From: Chanos chanos
Taxonomy: Eukaryota > Chordata > Actinopteri > Gonorynchiformes > Chanidae
Reading direction: 5' to 3'
NCBI RefSeq assembly: GCF_902362185.1
Contig: NC_044499.1
Location: 13,351,764 to 13,415,763 of the forward strand
Length of the DNA: 64,000 bases
Notes under the pieces: generated by a model
Databases searched by the model: none
Seen by the model: the letters and a program-made list of their open reading frames with translations, nothing else
Told to the model about the DNA's origin: nothing
Shown: positions 1 through 12,479 of the stretch, one piece after another
Layout of the letters: the number at the start of each line of letters is the position of its first letter
Position numbering within the stretch: position 1 is the stretch's first letter
Translations under genes and position numbers: made by a program

Positions 1-69
1 ACAATAATACAGTCTGGGGGTCTGCTGCTGAGAAGCCTACTGGATCTTCTACTGACCTGCTGTTCATTT

Positions 70-121
<52 letters not shown>

Positions 122-616
122 GCCCGACCCCCCCCCCCCCTCCACACACACACACACACCTCTTCCTCGCTATCACTTCTTCAGCTCATTTCGGAGGGTT
201 TGAAAACTCAATCTTTGTTACGCTGCATGTTTTGGCTCACATTCAAGAGAAGCAAGAGGAGTGGATGCTTGTGTCGACGTTGTTTATATTTTTATGATCC
301 GTCGCGGGGAGAGGGAAGCAAAGCAGCGCCGTTGGCTGACGAGCAGCCCGTGCGCGCGCTCAGAGTGATCTGATGACATACAGTGAGTAACCGAGATATT
401 TTGTTTCACAAGGGAGATATTTGAAACTGAATTGTCTCACTGAAAGAGTAGGGAGAATCGTAACTTGAATTGGAGGAATCAGTTCCTCTGCAAAGGGAAG
501 TGAGCTCTAGCCTGTACCAGGGCTTCCCGAAGGGTGTCGTGTGGTCTACTCCGAGGAGGATAGAGTGGACGACGTGTACGTGGAGATCCCCGTGGATGAC
601 CTCCAGAGCTGTGATT
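1..616 (+). promoter_or_regulatory. Leader and presumed promoter side of the TLE gene
   Basis: This stretch lies upstream of the TLE start codon at 617. It holds a CT microsatellite (about 68-117), a C run (129-140), a short CA run and a GC-rich patch around 300-360. An open frame runs through 541-616 without an ATG in the TLE frame, so I read it as 5' untranslated leader. TLE proteins normally begin MYP-G-R, which matches an ATG at 617. No TATA box or transcription start could be fixed. Confidence 0.45.
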
Positions 617-1392
617 ATGTATCCGCATGGAAGACCCCAGGTAAGTTAGCTAATAATATCCAGACTGAGAAAACTCCACACAAACAGTTCTGTTTCGGGG
701 AGTATTTTCCCCCTTCTACGATATGAAGGACAGAAGGTTAGGCTAGGGGGCGGGTTTGGTTAAGGGTTACAGTTAGGTTAAGGGTTAAGGTCAGCGATGG
801 GTTTAAGATTAGACAGAGGATGCAGAGTTAAGGTCGGGTTTATAGTAATAGACTCTGCGATATAGTAGAGCGCATAGTATCATCTCAAACCACCATGTTA
901 TGTAAGCTTGTTATATATACACTCAACTGTCACATCGTCACTAATACGGTCAGTGTGTTAGTGTATAACGTTAATGGTTATGCTGTGTTATGCACCTCGA
1001 GACATTGTGTGAAGTGTTAATATTTGCCGAATAATGAAGAATTTAATGAGAGAGAGAGAGAGAGAGATATCTACACGATCTGTGTGATACAATAACTGCA
1101 TATGGATCCAGGCTACTCTCTAATGTGAATGTCATTTTACGTCATCAGTGGTCAGAATGATAATCAATCAAAACTGCATCTGTATATGTATCTGTTATTA
1201 CATCTGGTTCTTTTTATGTCCGGAGTACAGAGGATGTATCGCCACAGACGCATGTATGTGTATGCGTCTCTAATATTTTGGGGCACCCAGGCTCCCTGCT
1301 GGTGATACTGGTGATATGACTTCGCAGGGAAGCTTATGTATGTCTGATCTCATCACAGAGCTCCGAGACAGACACACTCGGTTGACTACTGT

Positions 1393-1440
<48 letters not shown>

Positions 1441-4400
1441 GAAGAGTGTGTGTACTTTGTATTTATGTCCAACCATCTGTTATGTATTTACCTTCCATAC
1501 ATTGTGATATTAGTGATTAAATTAATGACCTCATCTGCCCCCATCCCTAATGGCAGCATTCAGAGAACACAGAATTCCTTTATTCTGTGTGACGAACATG
1601 CTCTTACTGCTGGTGGAAGGCATCACTAAGCCAAATGCGGAAAGATTTTACAACTTTTTTTTGTAGAGGTGACAGTGTAATAGAGGGTGATACATTGCAC
1701 CAGTATTAAAGTACTGCTGATGAAGCAGGGCAAGCAAAGTAGACATTTGGTGTCAATAACAGCCTCTATAATGTGTGTTCTTAATGCTTGCTGACACACA
1801 CACACACACACACATACGCACCTTCTGCAGGCACAGCCACTTATAGTGGGCTTTGCTCTTCTATCTGTGCAGAACATGCTGAATATTTCAGTAGCTCACA
1901 GTTATTCACGGCTCTATGATTTTTCTCTGTCTCTCTCTCCCTTTCCACTCGCTCAGATTTGTCCCCAGCAGTATAATACAAACCCTGCCTTTGGATGCAA
2001 ACGCTCAAATAGACAAGCACATTCCTGTGGAACTGTTGTATTGAGGCATTTGTGACAATGCAGTGCTTTGACATAGTGTTTATTGCCTCTGTATAATGGT
2101 TTCTTGTTTCAGAGGCTGTACTGCTCGTGTTATGACCCATTCTCTCCATGCTCATTTATCTCCGCACTGGCGTATCACATTGCGGCCTCTATTTTGTAAT
2201 GAGTGTATGTTAAAAAAAAGGGGGGGGGGGAGGCGAGATTTCACAGCACGGAGTGCTCTTTATCACCTAATGCTGTCCTCTTCGATCAGAGAAACACCGC
2301 TGTGCTATTGCTGTAGCAATAGATGGACCCATTAGTTTTCAAACAGTTTTCAGTTGAAACCACAAGAGTAAAATCAGATAATGATTGACTGTCGAGCACA
2401 TCCTCGTATTGATAGATTTGGAATTGCACCGGTAATGTTGTGCCTTACCTTGGAGAATACCCAAGCTGAAGTTTTATTTTGATCCTTTCCTAAATTGGAC
2501 TTGTAATGATTCTGTGAAAGCAAAATCGATCGTCTATGCTACTACTCCCCCCTGAGTTATCTCGCCTTCTGTATTTTAGCGGACTGAGAATCACGTTTTA
2601 CGAGTTCATGGTTTGTCTGAGGCTAAGGTTGGATGTCCAGTCACTCAGTGACACCGTTATATTACAGACTAGTGCCGTCGATCCATTTACTGAAGTAATA
2701 AGCAACAGATTTCCTGGTCTGTTTAGTGTGCTAGTCTTATCAGAGAAGATACAATGAGTCCTTCACTTGTAATGAGGAAGGAACTCACCCTTAAACTCAA
2801 TTTGTCACCCTGACTTGCATTAATCATCTTCTTCCGTTCTTTTTGTTTTTCATAAGCCGTTGAATCCATCTTATACATTACATTTGTCATTTTGCTTATG
2901 GTCTGTTTTCTAACACCCCCCCCCCCCCCCCCCCTTTTTTATTTATTTATTTATTTATTTTTAACAGGCTCCTTTGGTGCCAGGGCAGCATATGAAATTC
3001 ACTGTTCTTGAGACACTGGATCACATCAAAGAGGAGTTCCAGCTTTTCCAGGCTCAGTATCACAGGTAATAAGCCTTATAGGGGAGCGTGGCAAATTAGC
3101 ATAGCTTCTTTAGTCCATTTTTGTCCAGTCTGACTGGCAGCATTTCCTCGGTCAGTCCCTTTGAGGACACTTACCTGTTACCTTTTGAGCTCTCTGAGAC
3201 TCCCAAGTTTCAGCACACATGTTGGCATTAGCTCACCTCATTATTTCTGTTTCTTGGAAAGCTTATGACTAATAAGATTCAGTATCAGAGAGAGAGAGTT
3301 CACAGAGAAGAGAGCAATATGCGAGCACGTAGAAACTTTGAATCCCAATCAAAGTTTAAGGATCACAGGTTCACACAGCTGTACTAATAAGATTCAGTAA
3401 TGCAGATCAGCTTTAGGAAACTAACCTAATTAGTCAACGCTATAGGTCACCGTCAGAAAGCGTTCGTATAGATCCCAGTTTATTGGACGGTGACAGAGGA
3501 AACTCTATAAAGCCAGTGAGACTTAGTATCACAGGTAGGGCTTAGGGAAACATCACTTGGATAATTGGAACAGACCAATCAGACCGCGCAAGCTGATCTG
3601 TTGGCTATTAAAGAGCTATCCTGTTAGCATAATCCAAGTAGTCTCGTTAGATTTAACAACACTGGTACTTAATATCTTATAACAGCACCAAGCAAAGTGA
3701 CAACATGACAGTGAAACTTTAATCCTCCAAGAATACCACATTCGGCCTGTATCCGGGAGAAATGACAAACATTCGTTACTAGCATTTGAATCGGGCTAAT
3801 CAGGATAATCAGTATGAATGTATTGAAATGATTTTTTTGACCCTTTGCAGTTTGAAACTTGAGTGTGAAAAACTGGCCAGTGAAAAGACAGAGATGCACA
3901 GACATTACATCATGGTGAGTCCCTGTCGCTATAGCGATTTTGTTAAATGTTCTCATAAACAGACTCAGATAAATATCCTCATGGAAACAGAGCTGAAGTG
4001 AAACAATTTGAAAGAAAACAGATAGTAGTGGCAGTTGAATATATACAACTATTAAAGTGCTCCCACCACACAAGAATTCCAATTTCAAACATTGCTAAAC
4101 CACTCTCATGGGAGAGGGACAATTTTATTTCCTGGCTACAGGTCACTAGCATTAAACTCTCAAACACTTCACCGCAAATTCATTTCAGGAATGTTACAAC
4201 ATAACTAAACAGACCTTTTCTTCTGTTTCCATAGTACTATGAAATGTCATATGGACTGAATATAGAGATGCAGAAACAGGTAAGGCAGCAGTTACATTAT
4301 CTGGCCTCTGTAATTTTTTTTTTTTCTCTGAATAGGACTATAGTGTCAGCTCTCCGCGATTTACAGGCATGCTTATTGAGAAATTTTTACCATTCCTTTT

Positions 4401-4683
4401 TTTTTTTTGCTATTAAAGCGCAGTCTTTCCTAACTGTTGAACAGTGAATGTGTGTGTTATGTGACTGTGCGCGATGTAAGTATGTGACATTTGACTGTCC
4501 TCGCAGGCGATCATGTGAGCCTTGTATCAGATTATGCTGAAGTCATTTGCTCACATTGAAGAGACTACGTGGAAACACACTGCTTTCTCTGCCTGATAGA
4601 GACCCCAGTGTTTGTTTAGGTATTTACTAAAGAGAGGCTTTGGGACTTGACAACTGGATATGAGCAAATTTGGGACTTGACAA

Positions 4684-4715
<32 letters not shown>

Positions 4716-6171
4716 AGACACAGTGGGCTAATCCAGATAAGACCCTTGGTGCGTCTCTCTCTTTCTAGGCCATCTGTTGGAAATGCCTAGGATTTAAGTG
4801 TGTATGTGGGACAGTGTGGAAAGACTGTGGAAATATCTTTTGAATGATTCTGTGGTAAACCAGTGTGTGTGTGTGCGTGCCTGTGTGTGTATGAGTGTGT
4901 ATGCCCTGTGTCTCTAAAACAGTTTGTTCTTTATTGGTGAAGCTCAGCGCTGTTCAGCAGAGAGCAGTGTTTATCACATACCGCTGGATGTCAGGAGAGC
5001 TTCTGTGTTCCTCTAACATTCTTTGTAACAAATGCTTCTGAAAAAAAAAAAAGAAAGAGAGAGAGAGAGAGACACTGTGCAGTTGTGTAGCTCCATAGGA
5101 TGTTTTGTTAATATATGTGTGTTTCCTAAACGTGTTTTTCAGGAAGAACTTGTGCACAAATTGCAGAATTTCTCTTTACCACCTCTTCCCCCCCCCTGCT
5201 CCTTCCCTCTCTTATTGTCTCTCTCTTTCTTGCCCTCCCTCTGTCTGTTTGTTTCTGCTGCAGGCGGAGATAGTGAAACGCCTCAGTGCTATATGCACTC
5301 AGATCATACCACTGCTGTCCCAAGAGGTCTGTGACTATTGCTACACACACTCAGTCAACAGAACTCCCCTACAGCACGCACGCGCACGGGCGCACACACA
5401 CTCACACACACACTTACTCACACACACACTTACTTCTCCTCCATACTTCATGCAGTAAAGTGCACTTCTCTGAAACACTCGATGTCTAGAGCCCAGCACT
5501 GTTCTCCCCTGCAGGGCTATTTAGACATTAATAATTCACGTCTGGTCATCAGCAAAGAGCTTAATCTACCATCTCTTTTTCCATCTATATTTTATGAAGG
5601 GATTTTTTTTTTTTTTTTAGTAAAACACACAGAGTATTTGGGGATTATTTAAGCGTTATGCTCTAAAAGGAACCAAACAAACAATCTGAGAAGAAGAAAA
5701 AATATTTGTGTTTGAGTAAATGGATTTGCAGTCTATCCCCGCTGGAGCACTCAGTAGCATGAGGTATATATGAAAGGCTGTGTTTTAATCAGTGCGTGTT
5801 GTGTGGTAAAAGAGCGTTAGGTTCTACCTCTCATTTAAAGATTCATCCTGAGAGGCTTGTGTCCATGGGAATTACTCTCAATGAGCTCAAAATAGTTGAC
5901 ATGAATCCATACTTCACCCTCAAGTAATCTACCCTAATTGACTGTAATAGCCTCAAAATGTAACCTCTCCCTCATTTTAGAGTGGGTTATTTTTTTTGTT
6001 CTGATATGTAGCTAGTGGATTAGGGCAGGTGTTTCACTGATCTGTTTTTGATGGGCTTTTTTTTGTTGTTGTTGGTGTTGTATGTGTACGTTTGGATGCA
6101 CTTATTGGTGTATGCATATGTGCTGATGGTTGCTCCTGTTTATTTGTGTGCGTGTGCGTGTGCGTGCGCGG

Positions 6172-6209
<38 letters not shown>

Positions 6210-8399
6210 ACTCTGCAGCATCAGCACCAAGTGGCTCAGGCAGTAGAGAGATCTAAGCATGTGAGCATGGCTGAACTGAATGCAATTATTGGGGTGAGTA
6301 AATTCCTTTTTAACCTATCACTGCAGACCACCGATGTAATTTACCAATCAGACGAAGCCCTGCCTTTTGTTGTCAAATCTGCCGCATTAGTATTGGCTTA
6401 GCAAGTCTTTTTAAGGTTGTGTCTATTTTTGATGCATAACTATGGTTAATTTACTGCTCGGTGATGCGTCAGTAACGATCCTTCGGCGATGTTATTCATA
6501 AGCCGTGAGATTTCCGTGGGTTAACTGATCCTCTGTCATTCTGTATGACAATATATGTTCAAATGGAATAGTTGTAATTATATACTGAATGCATTACATT
6601 ACTGAATACATTACATTACTGAATACAGTAATTATCAATGTCCTCATTCTGTCTTTTTATTCTCACTACAGCAGCAACAGCTCCAGCATCTGTCCCATCA
6701 TGCACCAGGGTTTCCCCTGACTCCTCACCCCTCAGGCCTGTCTCTGGGGGCCGGCGGGGGCCTCATGGGCCTTCCTGGGGCGTTCCCGTTCCCCGGGCCC
6801 CTACCACCCAAAGATGACATCACTCACCCAGACCCCATCGATCTGAGAGGTAAACGCAAAAATCTTAACGACGGTGTGGATTCCGTATGTCTGGTCACAT
6901 TGGAATCTAGTAGTACTCATTCTAATTATGTCATGAAAGCGTCTCTTTTTGTCGTTCTAGATGGCGTTCCCAGTCGGGTAAGTCCCAAAATTCCGTTTTT
7001 TTTCTTCGTCTGTGCGACTGTGCGTATGGGCTCTGATTTGTGTTTACAACTGGTTCACTTAGCGGGAAATTCTACGTGAATATGCATCTTATTAGTACAT
7101 GGGCCGTGCATGATTCTATGCGATGTCTTGTATGTCATTACAGAGTCGATCAGGTTCACCTTTACGCAGTCAGGCCATTGGACAGAGACTCAGCCCAGCT
7201 CACAGTGAACCAGAGAACAAGAGGACGAGCACCGACGACAAAACCAAGGTTACATATAAGCCCCTCACAACGTACAACATTACAATGATTAAAAAGAGAC
7301 TTTAATGCTATATTTTTTAACTGTAATGAGATTGTAATATCTTCACGTGTAATGAGGTTAGTGAAACAATGGAGGCTGCTGTTTTTATGATTTTTTTGCA
7401 ACAGTGTGCGCCAGATCGTGGCTTAGTAATGATGTGACAGTGGGTTATGCTTTATGATTCAATCTTTCATAAAAAGACTGTAAAAAAAAAAAAAAAAAAG
7501 CAAGGAATAGGTGTAGGATAGATACACACTGTAACATGCAGGTAATCACACCCCAGCCTGGTGGGTATACGGAATTAGTCGGCTCTTTTGTCTGTGCGGA
7601 TGTTTTGTCTGTGAATGGAGTCTGACAGGCTTTGAAATGGTTTCTGCAGGACGCTGAGACGAAGAAGAGTGAAGACACCGCAAAGGTGGACATGTTAAAA
7701 GAGGTGTGATTTTCTCCATCGTTTTCACGCTGGACTTTTTATGTTTTATGTTCAGTGTTCCGCTGTCTTTTTGTGTTCTTCGTAAACCAAAACAAACAGT
7801 CCAGACTGAACAAGCAATTCCACATGACATTAAAGAGAGGCTTTAGGGCATCTGTATCGGACCACGTCAAACCTTTTTTTCTGTAAATGTAAACAAATAC
7901 GTCCCCCAACACGTACTGTAAATGGAAAAAAAAAAAAGTCCATTATCTGTGTGGCAGAATCATACGCTTATCTTTTTCTGCTGTAGAAGAGTCCGTCTCC
8001 TGCTGGGGTCTCCCCCAAATCTGCAGATGGGAATGGGTTGGACAGTTCCACAGCCTTGAGAAAGAACCCCCCCAGAGAGAGCACCTCATCCAACTCTGCC
8101 CCCTCGCGCTCCCCCACACCCACTAACGGCAGGAGTCCCGGGCAGGTGGGTGGAGCATGCCTCACTGACAGACTGACTGACTACTCACGAAAGCTTCTCA
8201 AAGCCATGGCAAGCTACACACACAAAGGAAATTCTCATTTTGATTTGGACCAACGGTTTCTCCCTCTCCCTTTTAGGAGGAGAAGGCTAAGTCTCTCTCA
8301 CCGTCTCGCGAAACCGTCTCTCCTGGCACTCCTCCTTCTACCGCTACTCCCGTTTTCTCCTCCGCAGCTCTCTCTCCCTCTCTTCCAGTCAAACACTAG
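617..8399 (+). CDS. Groucho/TLE-family transcriptional co-repressor lacking the WD40 domain (TLE2-like)
   Basis: Groucho/TLE proteins are nuclear co-repressors that tetramerise through an N-terminal Q domain and bind transcription factors through a C-terminal WD40 propeller. Coding exons: 617-640, 2968-3065, 3851-3914, 4235-4279, 5264-5326, 6219-6293, 6672-6849, 6961-6977, 7144-7248, 7650-7703, 7987-8145, 8277-8399. All phases agree and give 334 residues. Residues 1-8 (MYPHGRPQ) are the usual TLE start. Residues 16-123 are a well-kept Q domain ([26 protein letters not shown]). A Gly/Pro-rich region and a Ser/Pro region with [12 protein letters not shown] follow. The acidic CcN motif (SD..LVVDV) is not recognisable. 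The frame ends with TAG at 8397-8399, where full TLEs of about 750 residues go on to WD40. No WD40 sequence is present anywhere in the window. TLE2 is my best guess from the Q domain and the neighbours. TLE5 also lacks WD40 but has a different, shorter tail. Confidence 0.88.
641..2967 (+). other. TLE intron 1, no gene seen
   Basis: The intron runs from a GTAAGT donor at 641 to an AACAG acceptor at 2961-2967. It holds GT and G runs (1391-1439), a CA run (about 1795-1813), a G run near 2221 and a C run (2916-2934) followed by an ATTT repeat. Predicted short open frames here are low-complexity shadows. Confidence 0.75.
1391..1439. repeat. GT repeat joined to a 33-base G run
   Basis: A short GT repeat passes directly into 33 consecutive G (1407-1439) inside TLE intron 1. 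The tract could form G-quadruplexes and is a common site of length error in assemblies. Confidence 0.9.
6175..6207 (+). repeat. TG repeat just upstream of the TLE exon 6 acceptor
   Basis: A TG dinucleotide run ends 11 bases before exon 6 (start 6219). It takes the place normally held by a polypyrimidine tract. UG repeats in this position are known TDP-43 binding sites that can lower exon inclusion. Confidence 0.85.
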
Positions 8400-11300
8400 G
8401 TGAGTCCTACCACCTGTTACTACTGCTCGCCCACACACACACACACACGCACACACACTCAGTCTTTGACTGTCTAATTTATGTCCCAGTTCTCAAAAAA
8501 AACCAAAAAAACACTCACTCTCTTAACATCAATAATTTATTGTTACTACATTACTTTTTTTTTTTTGCTTTAATTTACTGTTCCTTCTCAGTGTGATGGA
8601 ATCTGAAACAAACTATCACGATTGCGTTCCCTGTTTCTTCTCCCAGTACCCCCTCCCTCCAGTGCAGAGAGGCCGGTTGGGAGGCAGCTGCTGCCCCGCC
8701 CCTCCCTGTATCGCACTGGGTCCTGGATGACCTGTGCCTTGTCAGATACCGTATACCCGCTCTCTGACCCTCGGCACTCGAGTGTCTGCCAGCAGCAGCT
8801 GATTTACCTCACTGGAGTTCTCCATCAGAGCCACACACAGCATTCATAGGAGCTCACACCCCCGCACAGCCAGTCAGAAAGCTGCAATTTCTTCAGACAA
8901 AACCGAGCCTTCTGGTGCGTTGTTACTTCTAGTTTGTATCGCTGAACATACTGCCCGCGAGCTGAGAGTAAAGCTCACATGTTACAAAGACACGCAGTGT
9001 CTCAGAGAATATATCATAGTCAATTCAAGTACAGGCCTGCCTCCCATTAGTCGTGTGATGTTCGCATTCCGCAATTGTTCATTTATCAGACACCCTTATC
9101 TAAAGCTACTTCCTTCAGCTACGTGAGCAAGTTGTAATGTTTCAGTATTTTCAATTGTAATATGAGAGTGTGAATTTTTTTTGGTGTTTGCATCGGTCTT
9201 TCTCGGGCAGAAACAAGCATTTGATTTGATTTATGCATGGTAGTTTATCACACTTACAGCACATGACATCTGTTTGGTTAGTAATGCACCCTTGACTGCG
9301 TTGCTTTACGTAATTCCCTGCATCCGTTTGTGTGATTCCGTCTCGTCCAATCAGAGTGAACTGCTGTTTGAAGCACCTCCCAGATTGGTGGACACTCCTA
9401 CTTGGCGGCCAACCGGGCCTAAATTCCTCCCCTCTGCTTTGACCACACCCTCATCGAAAACGCATTAAAAAAGGAGCTCCCCATACCCTACCCACTGCAC
9501 CTACAGCCTCAGGCTGTCGCAGAGATGGGCGGCAGTACACAGGGTACAGTTTTTCATGTATTAGTCATGATATGTTTGTGTGGAGCTTATTCATACACCT
9601 AATTATCAAATCGATCGCTCTGCTTCTCGTACATGTGACTTTTGAAAGGCTGTCGTTCTTATCTTGACCAAACTATCAGCTTTAATATGCCAAGAACTCA
9701 TGTATTGGAAGACCAGATGTGTTGTTGTGAGATAAGTGCTTTTGTGTTTGAAAATTTCAAAGGAAAGACAAACTTCATGATCTTAATCGGAGCATGAATG
9801 ACAGTCCATGTTCTTTCCCCTGTCCACAGGTGAAAGGGAGAACCTGAGTGCCCAGTCTGCAAATTTCCTCCACTGATTGGAAGGACTGCATCTCCGATAA
9901 GAGACAGATTAGCGAAGGCTAATCTGTCAAAAGACATTGCTCTTTGAAAGAGAAGTGAAAAAAAAGAAAAACACACACACGCACACACACACACACACAC
10001 GCACGCACACACACACGCACACACATACACACACACACACACAAGCCCACGGCCGTCTCATCTTCACGCGAACGGATCGTTAACGGGATGAAAGACCAAT
10101 CTGCCCCAGCTTTGGTGGACTGATCCCAAAATCGTAAAACTTATTTACATGATGAATCAGATGGCCAACGATTTAGAGAAACAATGGAGCTATTCTTTTT
10201 AAAAGGGCCCTGCTTTTATTGTGACTTTTATTATGAAGGAAAAGCAATACGTCACAAAGCTACACCGCCACAGGAGTGGTTCATGCTTCGTCTCCCAACG
10301 CAGCTCTAGTGCTCATTAATTCAATTTGTGTATTATGGGAGCAGTTCAAATTTATCCAGAAATAACATTTTCCATATGTCTTGGAACTGAGATTGATTAG
10401 TGTTGCATTTAATGACACACCTCATCTGATAAATATTCAGTTAGTCTTTTTCATCTGTTGGACATTTGCAGTACATTTTCAGTAGACAGGCATCCAACAC
10501 CAGCATATGAGGGACTGACTTAATTTAGAGTGGTATTTTCCCGTGGTGGGGCGTATTAAAGGGTTAAATGGAGGGTTTTTCTCCACCTCACTTCCACTTT
10601 TGGCCACTAGGGGGAAGCAATGTAAACTCTTCCGTCGTTTTCAGCTTTGTTAATCCGTGAGGATTTTCTCATCTCTGCAGATGTCGGCCATTGCAACATC
10701 ATTGCTTTTTTGTTTGGCTGTTTCATGTATCCTCTGTTCCTTTTGTTCTCCTCTCCATCCACTGGCATAAATGCAGTAAATTTTCTTACCTTAAATTAGA
10801 GGAAAATAGCTAACAGTTTTGACATCCACAAATCAAAAGGACATTGCATAAAAAAACTACATTCAGATGCGAGGACCAGCCACTGTGCATGGATTCTCTC
10901 AGCTCTTCTACCATTTCTTAATTTGTAATTAGTACTACAGCAACAAGACCGATATCACAGGACTACTTCATCACACAAACCTGTCTTTTAAAACGAAGTG
11001 ATCTGTGTCACCTCTTTTCCATTCCTGTTGAACTCAAAGTGCTTTTCTTGAAGTTTTTTGGGGTCTTTGATAGATGCAAATGTGATTGGCTTCTCAGAAA
11101 CTTTTTTTTTTTTTCGTTTTTCATTATGGCCCACTTTATTTGTAATATGCATTAAGGTTTGTGGTCTTGATTTAAAAAATATACATATACATATAAATGT
11201 ATATATTGACTTCAGTACTGAATTTTAACATGTTAACCAGAGTCAAGCCTTGTATGTCCATTATCAATATAATAAATTCATATTTTCCACAAGAACATGT
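8400..11300 (+). other. Presumed TLE 3' untranslated region
   Basis: No coding exon with homology follows the TLE stop. A donor-like GTGAGT begins at 8400, directly after the stop, and an acceptor-like CCCAG ends at 8646, so a spliced 3' UTR is possible. A CA-rich tract lies at about 9970-10042. An AATAAA signal is at 11271-11276 and a second at 12344-12349, either of which could end the transcript. No WD40-like frame is visible. Confidence 0.45.
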
Positions 11301-12443
11301 GCACCGGGTGTGAAGCGTTTAAATGAAAATTAGAACAGGTAAGTACTAAATGGTCATTTAGTACCTCATAATGGTAAGTGCAGTACACACATCAGCTAAA
11401 AGGATGTTTTCAGGACATTTTAGTCATGGTATCATCTCGGAGACAACAAAATTGTTTGATTGTTAAATTGTTTTATCCCTCTACTGCAAACAAAAGGCTC
11501 TTTCCGCAGGATGTGTACAATGTCAATACCACAGAACAGAACAATATACGGAGCAAACGTCTATAAAACAAATACAGGGTTTTAATAACCGGAAAATGTT
11601 ATTTAGAGGAGCTGGAATAGTCTCTCTGCACCCAGCTGACGCCAACAAACTCACTCATGCCTTCAGTAAGACGAGAGGAAGAGATAGGTCTACAGAGCTA
11701 AATCCGAACAAATGATTCATCGGCTTCTGTTGTTCTTTGTAAGGCCTTGTTTTGCGTGGGCATAGGCAATGACTAATAATTGAAGTAATGTTAAAGTAAT
11801 ATCATTAAAGATATACTATTATACTCTCGTCTGCTGCTCAAGGACGATGGCCCAGTGAGTAGAAAGGTGTGTGTTTTGAGTTTCTCCAAATGTTTTCTGG
11901 ATTAAGGATTTTAACCCCAAGGGGCCTGTGATATCATAAAAACTGTCAGCTGTGGTCTAGAGGAGCAACATCTAAATGAACTTACCTTCCCATCCTGTTG
12001 GAAATCCACACTGAAACCTCCAAGAACACAAAGAAACTGATACAAATCGTTTCATATTTAATGTTTTTTTTTTTTTTTTTTTACAGTAGTTAAAACCAAA
12101 AAATATAAAATGGAGATTAAGAAATTTGTATATGTGCAATATGAAGTTGCTATACAATCAAAAGCTTGGAGAACACACAGAGATGTCCAGTGCTCAGACG
12201 TAACAGCGGCAAGTTGTCTGGAGGTGTTTGGGACTTGGTAAGACTTTTGTCAGATACATCCGTTATAAGCCTAACACATGGCGTTGTGTACGTGCGTTAC
12301 ATTTTGAGATAAAACGTCATCTTCAGCAGCTTCTTACTGCTCAAATAAAATGATACATACATTACCACACACTCCCTCCTCATTTATACCCTTACCAAAA
12401 AAAAAAAAAAAAACTCTTCCCAGACAAGACCAATCTCGTTATG

Positions 12444-12479
<36 letters not shown>

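Noticed and set aside
541-640. In-frame extension upstream of the TLE start, or an alternative protein from this open frame
   Set aside because: The open frame is not the TLE frame and has no ATG. TLE proteins start MYP-G-R, which matches the ATG at 617.
9466-9545. Possible extra exon coding ENALKKELPIPYPLHLQPQ
   Set aside because: It looks mildly protein-like, but there is no convincing acceptor, an upstream stop in frame, and no likeness to TLE.
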